A stretch of 64,000 nt of DNA from Deltaproteobacteria bacterium (GTDB lineage: Bacteria; Desulfobacterota; DSM-4660; Desulfatiglandales; HGW-15): the NCBI GenBank assembly GCA_019310525.1, contig JAFDEE010000034.1, positions 1-64,000 on the forward strand, in the 5' to 3' direction. Shown piece by piece: positions 17,071-25,020 of the stretch. A model generated the notes under the pieces. It did not search any database. It saw only the letters and a list, made by a program, of their open reading frames with translations, and had not been told where the DNA came from. Position numbers and translations under genes: made by a program. Within the stretch, counting starts at the first letter, position 1. Every line of letters starts with the position of its first letter.

Positions 17071-18918
17071 ATGGCAGAAAAGAGGCAATTTCCTTTTGCA
17101 GAAGAGGTAGTACTGCCGCCTGAACTGGAGGGATGGGAAGAGATGTATCCGCCCCAGCGTCTTTTCAGTGAGGACCGGGCGGAATGGGAAAAGAAGCATT
17201 TCTGGTATCAGGACAAGATTCACGCACCCGAACCCATGTACCCGCTTGATGATATCTTTCAGGAGGCCTGGCAGATCGCTCTTTCCCAGTTTACGACACG
17301 GGTTTTCTGCATCCCCCCTGCCCAGGGAATCGCTCAAAGAATGTTTGGATGCTATATGTATATCTGTGCGATTGAACCGCCCCCTGGGGAGGTGATCCAA
17401 CAAAAGGCAGAGCTTTTTGAAAAGCGGGTCCCCTATACCTTTCAAAACTACTTGAAACAATTCGAGGTTTGGCTCGAAAGGTTCCAAAAACTGGGGAAGG
17501 ATATGCAGCAACTCCACGTCCCGGAGGAATTGCCTGATTTTGTCCCCGAAGAGGAGGTTATCCCGATACCCAAGGGAACCACTGATGCCTATGATCTGAT
17601 CGAGAGTTTCAACACGATCATCAATATGATCTTCAAGGCATGGCAGTACCATTTCCAGTATCTGAACCTCGCCTATCTTGCCTATCTGATGTTCGTGGAT
17701 ACTGCACGAAAGCTCTTTCCCGGCATTAAAGAAAGCACCATCGGGAAGATGGTTGCAGGAGCCGAGGTCTCGATGTTCCGTCCCGAGGAGGAGTTGTGTC
17801 GTCTCAGCAGGCTTGCAGCGGCCAAGTCTTCCGTAAAAGAAATACTCAAAGGGGACGCTTCTGCCGCGGACAAGATGAACGCTCTGAAGAATACCGATGA
17901 GGGGAGAGAATGGCTCGAAGAACTGGAAAAGGTCAAAGATCCCTGGTTCTTTGTTTCATGCGGGAGCGGATGGTATCATTACGAGGGAAGTTGGATCAAT
18001 AAAATGGATGTTCCCTTCAGCTACTTACAGAGTTACATAAACAGGCTGGAAAAGGGAGAGAAGATCGAACGGAACCTGAACGAAATCTCGGAAGAAAGGG
18101 AAAGGCTTGTTAGTGAGTATAAGGCCCTGATAAAATCTGATGACGACCGCAAATCCTTTGAAGACGCCTATAATGTGGTCCGGTCCATTTACAGATACGC
18201 TGAAGATCACCTCTTCTGGGTAGAACACTGGTTGCACACGATCTGGTTTGAAAAAATCAGGCAGTTCGGGAACATCCTGACCAAGTATGACCTGTTGCAG
18301 CAGGCCGACGACATATACCTCTTCAATCGTTTCGAAATCCCCATGTTGCTTGAGGATTTGGCCACAGCGTGGGCATGCGGGGTCGGCGTTCCCGCAAGGG
18401 GCCCCTACTGGAAGAAAAAGGCTGATAAGAGACGGAAGATCCTGGAGGCGGCCCGAAAGTGGAATCCTGTCCCCGCCCTCGGGGTGCCGCCTGAAGAGGT
18501 CTCCGAGCCCTTTACCCTCATGTTGTGGGGGGTCACCACCGATAAGGTGGACGAATGGCTGAAAGGCTCCACCGAGGTGGACACTGATGTAACCGAGATC
18601 AAAGGCTTTGCATCCTCCGCAGGTGTAGCAGAAGGGCCGGCAAGAGTGCTGAAGATGCTTGGAGACGTCGTGGATCTCAAGCCAGGAGAGATTATGGTCG
18701 CTCCCAGCACCAACCCCTCCTGGGCGCCCGTTTTTACCAAAATCAAGGCAGCGGTAACCGATATCGGAGGACTTACATCCCATGCGGCCATCGTTTCCAG
18801 GGAATACGGTCTGCCTTCCGTGACCGGAACCGGAGTCGCTACAACGGTAATCAAAACCGGGGATATTATCAGGGTGGACGGAAGTTCCGGAACCGTAACC
18901 ATAGTGAAGAGGGCTTAG
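17071..18918 (+). CDS. Phenylphosphate synthase alpha-like subunit (PEP-utilising phosphohistidine protein)
   Basis: The 615-residue (about 70 kDa) protein ends in a swivelling phosphohistidine domain of PEP synthase type, with the acceptor H571 in GGLTSHAAIVSREYG. The preceding 490 residues are helical and unlike the PEP-binding barrel. Known phenylphosphate synthase of Thauera aromatica has a 70-kDa subunit with this histidine and a 40-kDa ATP-binding subunit; the sizes and order fit here. It would carry the phosphoryl group from ATP to a phenolic hydroxyl. The ribosome site GAGAGGGGG supports the start. The substrate might be phenol or another phenolic, since the N-terminal region cannot be read for specificity. 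Confidence 0.8.
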   Translation: MAEKRQFPFAEEVVLPPELEGWEEMYPPQRLFSEDRAEWEKKHFWYQDKIHAPEPMYPLDDIFQEAWQIALSQFTTRVFCIPPAQGIAQRMFGCYMYICAIEPPPGEVIQQKAELFEKRVPYTFQNYLKQFEVWLERFQKLGKDMQQLHVPEELPDFVPEEEVIPIPKGTTDAYDLIESFNTIINMIFKAWQYHFQYLNLAYLAYLMFVDTARKLFPGIKESTIGKMVAGAEVSMFRPEEELCRLSRLAAAKSSVKEILKGDASAADKMNALKNTDEGREWLEELEKVKDPWFFVSCGSGWYHYEGSWINKMDVPFSYLQSYINRLEKGEKIERNLNEISEERERLVSEYKALIKSDDDRKSFEDAYNVVRSIYRYAEDHLFWVEHWLHTIWFEKIRQFGNILTKYDLLQQADDIYLFNRFEIPMLLEDLATAWACGVGVPARGPYWKKKADKRRKILEAARKWNPVPALGVPPEEVSEPFTLMLWGVTTDKVDEWLKGSTEVDTDVTEIKGFASSAGVAEGPARVLKMLGDVVDLKPGEIMVAPSTNPSWAPVFTKIKAAVTDIGGLTSHAAIVSREYGLPSVTGTGVATTVIKTGDIIRVDGSSGTVTIVKRA

Positions 18919-18936
18919 GGACTACGATTGATCCCG

Positions 18937-18966
18937 CCGGGGGTACACATTTACGTGTACCCCCGG
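18937..18966. promoter_or_regulatory. Intercistronic stem-loop between the two synthase genes
   Basis: Perfect 12-base arms CCGGGGGTACAC (18937-18948) and GTGTACCCCCGG (18955-18966) enclose a six-base loop. No T-run follows, so it is not a classical intrinsic terminator. It may stabilise the upstream message or set the ratio of the two subunits. Confidence 0.6.
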
Positions 18967-19005
18967 CACACCTGGAATTACGCGGCATCAAGAGAGGAGT
19001 ACGAC

Positions 19006-20082
19006 ATGCCGGAGCAATGGATATATTGGTTTAGCGAATTGGGCACAGAGCACAACGACATAGTGGGAAAGAAATGCGCCAATCTCGGGGAGCTGACCAA
19101 AGCCGGATTTCACGTGCCGCCCGGTTATGCCTTGGGTGTAGCGGCATACGAAAGGTTCATGAAGGAGACGGGGGCCTCTGAGCGGGTCCTGAAATATTTG
19201 GAAGGATTCCATGCAGACCCGGAAAACGTGGAGGACACTCCGAAATATGAAACCGCCTCCAAGGAAATAAGAGCTATCGTTGAATCCATTGACATGCCCC
19301 CTGACATGGAAGAGACTGTGAAGAAGTATTATTCCCAACTGTGTGAGGAAACAGGGATAGAAAATCAGTTCGTTGCAACACGATCTGCAGGGCCGGCCAG
19401 CCATCCGGGACAGTACGAAACTTATCTGAATGTAAGCGGCCCCGACGACGTTGTTCAGCATATCAAGCGCGTATGGTCAAGTACTTTCAATACCCGTTCC
19501 ATCATCGCCAGGGCGAGGCTTGGTCTCCCGCTCCACCATGATCCGATCGGTGTTGCCGTCCTGACCATGGTCGATGCAAAGGCTGCAGGGGTGATCCTGA
19601 CCGTGAACCCGGTCAACGGCGATGAATCGAAGGTGGCCATCGAGGCGGCTTTCGGGTTCGGCGAAGCGGTCGTCTCCGGGAATGTTACCCCGGACCGGTA
19701 CCTGGTCGACAAAGTGACCCTTGAGATCGAAGAAAAGGTTATCTCCGACAAGGGTGCTGAATTCGTTTACAACCCCGAGACGAGGGAAATGGAGTATAAA
19801 GAACTGCCTGCCGACAAGAGGAAACTTCCCTGTCTCGAAGACATAGAGATACTGGAATTGACAAAGATCGCCAAGAAAATAGAGGCCCATTTCGGTTGCC
19901 TGCAGGATATAGAATTCTCAGTGTCCATGAGTCTGCCTTTTCCTGAAAACATCTTTTTTGTCCAGGCGCGCCCTGAGAGCGTATGGGGCAAGAAGAAAAA
20001 AGAATCGGTTCTGGGGAAAAAGAGCGGCTTCGAACTGCTCTTTGAAAAGGCCACTACGCCCATAAAATTGAAAACCGATTAA
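19006..20082 (+). CDS. Phenylphosphate synthase beta-like subunit (PEP synthase ATP-grasp domain)
   Basis: The 358-residue (about 40 kDa) protein is equivalent to the N-terminal, ATP-binding part of PEP synthase. The family opening is seen in GKKCANLGELTKAGFHVPPG, the nucleotide region in ATRSAGPASHPGQYETYL, and the end in QDIEFSVS..FFVQARPES. It would phosphorylate the histidine of the preceding subunit with ATP. GAGAGG places the start at 19006, 87 bases after the first subunit and beyond a stem-loop; the frame is open to 18928 but without a site. Splitting of PEP synthase into two such proteins is characteristic of phenylphosphate synthase. Confidence 0.83.
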   Translation: MPEQWIYWFSELGTEHNDIVGKKCANLGELTKAGFHVPPGYALGVAAYERFMKETGASERVLKYLEGFHADPENVEDTPKYETASKEIRAIVESIDMPPDMEETVKKYYSQLCEETGIENQFVATRSAGPASHPGQYETYLNVSGPDDVVQHIKRVWSSTFNTRSIIARARLGLPLHHDPIGVAVLTMVDAKAAGVILTVNPVNGDESKVAIEAAFGFGEAVVSGNVTPDRYLVDKVTLEIEEKVISDKGAEFVYNPETREMEYKELPADKRKLPCLEDIEILELTKIAKKIEAHFGCLQDIEFSVSMSLPFPENIFFVQARPESVWGKKKKESVLGKKSGFELLFEKATTPIKLKTD

Positions 20083-20093
20083 GGAGACTGAAA

Positions 20094-20618
20094 ATGTCGG
20101 AAAGCAGCATGTTGAACGGAAAGAAGATTCTTATCGTGGATGACGAGCCGGATGTTCTTGAAGTCCTTGAGGAGTACCTTAAGATGTGCCGCCTTGTCAA
20201 AGCCACCAGCTTCGAAGAGGCAAGGGATCTTCTCGAATCCCAGGATTTCGATGCCGCGATCCTTGATATAATGGGCGTTAAAGGCTATGACCTCCTGGAA
20301 ATCGCAACCCGCAAGAAAATACCCGCCCTGATGCTGACGGCCCATGCTTTCACTCCTGAAGACATGGTGAAATCCGTCAAGGAAGGAGCAGCCTCTTACG
20401 TACCAAAAGAGGAAATCACGAGAATCGAGGATTTTCTGAACGACATCTTTGTGGCCCGGGCAAAGGGCGAGAGTCCCTGGATCTCGTGGCAACAACGAAT
20501 GCCGGGAACCTATTTCGAGATGAAGTTCGGAGCGGCCTGGAAGGCGGCGAGTCAGGAATTCCGAGATGCGCTGAAGGCCAGCATTAAATCCAGAGCAAAA
20601 ACCTTAAAAAAAGAATGA
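20094..20618 (+). CDS. Receiver-domain protein in the synthase operon
   Basis: Residues 9-125 form a receiver with VDDEPD, acceptor D58 in AAILDIMG, threonine in ALMLTAHAF and lysine in SYVPKEE. The remaining 50 residues are a helical tail, PWISWQQRMPGTYFEMKFG and a basic end, with no DNA-binding motif. AAGGAGA precedes ATG, 11 bases after the beta-like subunit, so it is the third gene of the operon. In Thauera the third synthase gene encodes a CBS-domain subunit that stimulates activity; here a receiver takes that position. Regulation of the synthase by phosphorylation is possible but is inference. Confidence 0.82.
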   Translation: MSESSMLNGKKILIVDDEPDVLEVLEEYLKMCRLVKATSFEEARDLLESQDFDAAILDIMGVKGYDLLEIATRKKIPALMLTAHAFTPEDMVKSVKEGAASYVPKEEITRIEDFLNDIFVARAKGESPWISWQQRMPGTYFEMKFGAAWKAASQEFRDALKASIKSRAKTLKKE

Positions 20619-20717
20619 ACACCGCGCTGCAAGCAGTGGAGTGTCTTGAGGGGAATTGAAAAGGAGCCAAACCCGCCTTCGCCCAGAAGCACTTCGGCGC
20701 ATTCACCCCGCCATGGC

Positions 20718-20815
20718 GAGACCTTTGAAAAACGTTCAATTTTGTTCAAGGTCAAGCCTCCGGCCTGTAGGGCTTACGCCCAGGAGAGGAAGGTGTAAAT
20801 TTTAACCGCCCCCCT
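20718..20815. repeat. Partial type B modular element
   Basis: The left end GAGACCTTTGAAAAACG and adjacent TTCAATTTTGTTCAAGGTCA match the other type B copies, followed by the GC-rich module GCCTCCGGCCTGTAGGGC and the first part of the core, TAAATTTTAACCGCC. The right half of the core and the right terminal repeat are missing, so this is a truncated copy. It lies between the receiver gene and the end of the LysR gene. Confidence 0.7.
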
Positions 20816-20858
20816 TGGGATGCCGAGCGGGACAGGCATCCATGAAAAGATAAAGGCA

Positions 20859-21803
20859 TCAGGAAAAATTATTGGAATCAGGGAAAAGAGCCCGGACTCC
20901 GCCCAGGGGTCTCTTCCCGGAGGCCAGATGGTCGAGGGTTTTAAGGAAGGCTTGTGCAGAAGGGGAAAGGGGTTGATTTTTCAAGTACACTATATTCACT
21001 TCAAGGTAGATGTTTTCTCCTTTGATGGGAACTGAGGCCAACCTTCCGGCGCGCAACTCAGCCGATACAGAGGCCTTTACGAGAAAAGAAATACCGTCCC
21101 CCCTCTCCACAAGCTGCTTTATGAATTCCGCGTTGGACGTTTCAATCAGGATATTGGGAACATATCCATTTCGTTTGAAAAGCTCGTTTATGAGCTTCCG
21201 GGTTCCGGATCCGAGTTCTTTCATTATTATCGGTTCATGGGACAATTCCTCTACTGTTACAAATGGTTTTTGCTTGAAAGGATGGTTCGGTGAAATGATC
21301 AGGACCAATTCCTCCTGGGAGAAGGGAACAAATTCCACCTCCGGGCTTTCCTCCACCTTTGCGACAATGGCGACCTCGTTTCTCATCTCCATCAAGCTAT
21401 GGACCATGGATTGTGAACTTCCTTCGTCCAGGTGGATTTTGATCTGCGGGTGCCTCTCGTGAAAGTCCCTCATCAAGTGTGGCATAAGGTAGCGTGCGTA
21501 AGTCTTGGAAGTACCTATGCGAAGGATCCCTCGCTTAAGCTTTCTCATATCTTCGAGAAGTCCCTCAATCTCTTTTTCATAGTCGAAAATCTTACAAGTG
21601 TAATTATAAAGTGTCTTGCCTTCTTCCGTGAGAAAAATTTTTCTCCCCTTTTTTTTAAAGAGCTTCACTCCGCAATAGTCTTCAAAAAGTTTCATCTGGG
21701 CCGTTACGGCGGGTTGGGTGATAAACAACTCTTTTGCGGCCTGGGTGAAACTCAGGTTCTTTGCGACACAGTGGAACACACGAAGCTGGTTGAAATTAAT
21801 CAT
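20859..21803 (-). CDS. LysR-family transcriptional regulator
   Basis: A 314-residue LysR protein. The N-terminal winged helix-turn-helix is plain in NFNQLRVFHCVAKNLSFTQA and LFITQPAVTAQMKLFEDYCG, followed by an effector-binding region of type 2 periplasmic fold (KTYARYLMPHLMRDFHERHP and LIISPNHPFKQKPFVTVEEL). ATG at 21803 has GGAG ten bases upstream; an in-frame GTG five codons earlier is possible. It is divergent from the UbiD operon and lies between the two halves of the aromatic module, so it is the best candidate for their regulator, with an aromatic compound or CoA intermediate as effector. Confidence 0.92.
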   Translation of the reverse strand: MINFNQLRVFHCVAKNLSFTQAAKELFITQPAVTAQMKLFEDYCGVKLFKKKGRKIFLTEEGKTLYNYTCKIFDYEKEIEGLLEDMRKLKRGILRIGTSKTYARYLMPHLMRDFHERHPQIKIHLDEGSSQSMVHSLMEMRNEVAIVAKVEESPEVEFVPFSQEELVLIISPNHPFKQKPFVTVEELSHEPIIMKELGSGTRKLINELFKRNGYVPNILIETSNAEFIKQLVERGDGISFLVKASVSAELRAGRLASVPIKGENIYLEVNIVYLKNQPLSPSAQAFLKTLDHLASGKRPLGGVRALFPDSNNFS

Positions 21804-21931
21804 TTTGAAAAACTCCACACCGGCTCGGGAAGGCCGGCCGTAACTCCCTGGATCTCCCCATCATAAACAATGGGGCACCAGATTAAACTCCATTGAGCAA
21901 CGGGTATCCGCGCCGACTTTTCACCTATAAC

Positions 21932-21969
21932 ATTCTATTATGAATAACATAAGAATTATGAAATTGACA
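21932..21969 (+). promoter_or_regulatory. Candidate LysR operator and activator-dependent promoter
   Basis: An imperfect AT-rich dyad with ATTCT at 21932-21936 and AGAAT at 21952-21956 lies in the divergent LysR-UbiD spacer. TTGACA follows at 21964-21969. The last 22 bases match the region at 16217-16238 upstream of the synthase operon at 18 positions. LysR proteins bind such interrupted dyads between divergent genes. No strong -10 is visible. Confidence 0.4.
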
Positions 21970-22286
21970 ATGCCCGGGTAATAGGCCATTCAAAAAAGCA
22001 GCGGCAACGTGTATCTCATGAAACAGTTTTTATGATTTCGGCGTTTCTCCTGTGAACCGTTGACAGGCACAACCACACTTTCTCAACCCGTCAACCAAAG
22101 AATCAAGCGACTCGTTCTATGGATCCGGTATTTTTTTCAATCATCGGCCCATGAAACAGTCATATCCAAACTTTGTAACCCTTTATCAATGAGGGGCGTT
22201 TGATGGGAAGTGAGCTGATGCCCGGGACTTCACCCGGCCTTTGAGCACTAAAAATCTTATCATTTTTCCTAAAGGAGGTATCTCCC

Positions 22287-23705
22287 ATGAAGGATCTCAG
22301 GGATTATATCGCAAAGGTAGAGGAAATAGGTCAGCTTCGCCGGGTAAAGGCCGAGGTGGACTGGGACCTCGAACTCTCCCACATCGCCAAAATCGTCGAG
22401 GAAAAGAGCGGACCCGCCCTCCTTTTCGAAAACGTGAAAGGATACTCGAGCCCGGTCTTGACCGGCGCCTTCGGCACCACCCAGAGGCTGGCCGTCATCC
22501 TTGGGAAAAACCCCAACCTCTCCATGGTGGAGCTTACGAAGGAATGGGTGGAAGCCACCGTCAAGGAACTTATTCCGGCGAAGGAAGTCAAGGACGGGCC
22601 TATCTTTGAGAATATTCTCGAGGGCGATAAGGTGGATACCTTTGCCTTCCCTTCACCAAGGTTTTACGAACTGGACGGAGGTCGTTACTTCGGCACGGCG
22701 GTTTTCATGGCCATTCAGGATCCTGAAACAGGTGACATCAACCTAGGCACTTACCGCATGGGGGTCCTCGACGATAAGACAGTGGGGGTTCAGATCCTCA
22801 AAGGGAAAAAGGGTGACAGGATCCTGAAGAAGTACGGGAAACAAGGCAAAAAGATGCCCGCATGCGCCATTATAGGCGGTGATCCCCTCCATATCTTTGC
22901 AGGGGCCGCCACAGTAGCCAATGCAAAAAGCGGATACGACGTGGTCAGTTCCCTGCGAGGCTCCCCTGTGGAAACCGTGAAAGGTCATCTCACGGGTCTT
23001 CCATTCCCGGCGACGGCCGAGATTGTGCTGGAAGGGGAAATCGACCCTGAGCACCTGAGAGAGGAGGGACCTTTCGGTGAGTATACGGGCTACTACACGG
23101 AAGAACTCATCAAGCCCATTCCCAAACCAGCCCTTGAAGTCAAGCGCATCTACTTCAGGAACAATCCTATCCTCTGGGAGACGAGCGTGGGGAGACCCGT
23201 GGGCGATCAGCATATGCTCTATGCCTTTGTGCGTAACGCAAGCCTGTGGACGGATCTGACCCGAATGCAGATCCATGGAATCAAATCGGTATATACGATG
23301 CCGGAGGCCTCGGGACGCTTCTGGGTGGTCGTCTCCGTCAAGCAGATGTATCCGGGTCACGCGGACCAGGTGGGCGCGGCGGTCATTGCAAGCAACACGG
23401 GGACATACGGAATCAAGGGTGTGATTATCGTGGACAGCGATATCGATGCAGACGACCTTCCCAGGGTGTGGTGGGCGCTTGGGACCCGCTATAACCCGGC
23501 CCGGGGCACGCAGATAATCAACAGAGGCAGGGCTACACCTCTGGATCCGTCCCTTGCAGCGGATGAGAACAAGTTCATCACTTCGCGGATCATCCTGGAT
23601 GCCACTATACCCTTTGAGTGGAAGGTCAAACCCACGGAGATCAAGCTCACTGAGAGTGTTTTGGAAAAGGTAAAGGCCAGATGGTCGGAATACGGCATCG
23701 ATTAA
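22287..23705 (+). CDS. UbiD-family decarboxylase/carboxylase (phenylphosphate carboxylase-like subunit, copy 1)
   Basis: The 472-residue protein is a full-length UbiD-family enzyme that would use prenylated FMN. The catalytic triad expected from the family is present: R157 in LGTYRMGV, and E260 with E265 in EEGPFGEYTGYY. AAAGGAGG lies directly before the start. It is the first gene of the operon and is followed after 12 bases by a HAD gene. Phenylphosphate carboxylase has two UbiD-like subunits of about 54 kDa; this protein fits one of them. UbiD proteins also handle other aromatic acids, so a hydroxybenzoate or other aryl carboxylase remains an alternative. Confidence 0.88.
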   Translation: MKDLRDYIAKVEEIGQLRRVKAEVDWDLELSHIAKIVEEKSGPALLFENVKGYSSPVLTGAFGTTQRLAVILGKNPNLSMVELTKEWVEATVKELIPAKEVKDGPIFENILEGDKVDTFAFPSPRFYELDGGRYFGTAVFMAIQDPETGDINLGTYRMGVLDDKTVGVQILKGKKGDRILKKYGKQGKKMPACAIIGGDPLHIFAGAATVANAKSGYDVVSSLRGSPVETVKGHLTGLPFPATAEIVLEGEIDPEHLREEGPFGEYTGYYTEELIKPIPKPALEVKRIYFRNNPILWETSVGRPVGDQHMLYAFVRNASLWTDLTRMQIHGIKSVYTMPEASGRFWVVVSVKQMYPGHADQVGAAVIASNTGTYGIKGVIIVDSDIDADDLPRVWWALGTRYNPARGTQIINRGRATPLDPSLAADENKFITSRIILDATIPFEWKVKPTEIKLTESVLEKVKARWSEYGID

Positions 23706-23717
23706 AGGGAGGTCGAA

Positions 23718-24275
23718 ATGGTCTTCGATAAGGATATAGAAGCGGCGAAGGAAAGGGCGAGAAAGGTCAAGTTGTTTGCCCATGATATTCACGGTGTGCT
23801 CACCCAGAACAACTTTTTTTGCGACATCGAGGGAAGAAGAAGATACGGATTCTGGCACATGGACGGATTCGGAGATCTTTCTCTTTCAGCCAACGGGATC
23901 CGTATCGCCTTCCTGGATTCAACTTCCATCGACGATGAAGGATTTTACCGGGCCAAAGAATTGAAACTTGACAAGTACTACTACAAGGTGAAGGACAAGG
24001 TGGGAAAGCTCATCGAACTCGAAGAGGAACTAGGGATTACAGCCGAAAACGTTTGTTATGTCGGTTGCGAGGTCACGGACCTCGAGGCCATGAAACACTC
24101 AGGATTTTCGGTGGCCACGGCCGATGCTATAGACGAGGCCAAGGAAATTGCGGATTACATCACCAATGCGCCCGGAGGAAGAGGACCCATAAGGGAAACC
24201 TGCGAGTTCATCCTCCGGGCCATGGGAGAGTGGGAGAACTGGGTCGAAAAGGTCACCAAAATGGGATACAAGTAG
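23718..24275 (+). CDS. HAD-superfamily protein, carboxylase delta-like (copy 1, degenerate active site)
   Basis: A 185-residue, capless HAD protein of the KDO-8-phosphate phosphatase type, the family of the 18-kDa delta subunit of phenylphosphate carboxylase. Motif I reads HDIHGVLTQN: the nucleophile aspartate is kept but the acid-base aspartate two residues on is histidine. Motif II is FLDSTS and motif IV is GCEVTD, where GD is usual, so one magnesium ligand is also changed. It may therefore have lost phosphatase activity or serve as a structural partner. AGGGAGG precedes the start. The next gene is its paralogue. Confidence 0.82.
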   Translation: MVFDKDIEAAKERARKVKLFAHDIHGVLTQNNFFCDIEGRRRYGFWHMDGFGDLSLSANGIRIAFLDSTSIDDEGFYRAKELKLDKYYYKVKDKVGKLIELEEELGITAENVCYVGCEVTDLEAMKHSGFSVATADAIDEAKEIADYITNAPGGRGPIRETCEFILRAMGEWENWVEKVTKMGYK

Positions 24276-24293
24276 TCGGGAAGGGGGGAAAGG

Positions 24294-24836
24294 ATGGTAA
24301 GCACGGAAACGGCTATCGAAAAGGCAAGACAAGTCAAATTCGTCATCCTTGACATACACGGGGTCCTTACGGACAACACACTCTACTACACGGATGACGG
24401 GAAGAAGTCGGAGTGTTTCTCCCTGGCGGACCGCCTCGGGTGTATCTCGTTGATGGAAGGGGGTATCGGCGTGGCCTTCCTGACCAGTAAGATTTCGAGA
24501 GCCGATCAACAGGTCGGGGAAATCTATACGGTCCCGCCCGATCGGCTCTGGGGAACATCCGCCAAGATAGGAAAACTCGATGAATTCGAAAAAGAGACGG
24601 GTCTCCAGGATCAGGACTTCTGCTATGTAGGAGACGAGATGATTGATCTCGGCATCATGAAACGGGTCGGATTTCCCGTTGCCCCGGCCGACGGCGCCAT
24701 AGAGGCCAGGAATGTTGCTGCATACATCACCAAGGCACCGGGAGGCAGGGGAGTGGTGAGGGAGATCGCCGAGTTCATCTTGAAGGCCCAAGGGAAGTGG
24801 GACACCGTGATCCAAAAAATCTCCCAACACGGCTGA
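24294..24836 (+). CDS. HAD-superfamily protein, carboxylase delta-like (copy 2)
   Basis: The 180-residue protein is a paralogue of the preceding HAD gene and shares its ending, YITxAPGGRGxxRE. Motif I is LDIHGVLTDN, again with histidine replacing the acid-base aspartate, but motif IV is the conventional GDEMID. In phenylphosphate carboxylase the 18-kDa subunit is needed for use of phenyl phosphate, while the UbiD core alone only exchanges CO2. This better-preserved copy is the stronger candidate for that role. The start has a GGGGGGAAAGG site. A 184-base gap with no gene follows before the next UbiD. Confidence 0.83.
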   Translation: MVSTETAIEKARQVKFVILDIHGVLTDNTLYYTDDGKKSECFSLADRLGCISLMEGGIGVAFLTSKISRADQQVGEIYTVPPDRLWGTSAKIGKLDEFEKETGLQDQDFCYVGDEMIDLGIMKRVGFPVAPADGAIEARNVAAYITKAPGGRGVVREIAEFILKAQGKWDTVIQKISQHG

Positions 24837-25020
24837 CATCTTCCAAGGCAAGGAGTTGAACTCCGAAGACCCTTATAATGTTTAAGGGCTTCACCGTTTT
24901 AGAAACCAAGAAGGATATTCAAACCTTTCAGGGGCGGCGTCGATGGGCCTTCTACTCCGGTCACGGAGACGGAAGCGCCTTTTCAGAAATTCCCCTGGCG
25001 GGACAGGACGGGAGGATTTT

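Noticed and set aside
18937-18966. Stem-loop between the synthase genes as an intrinsic terminator
   Set aside because: No T-run follows the stem and the downstream gene clearly belongs to the same pathway.
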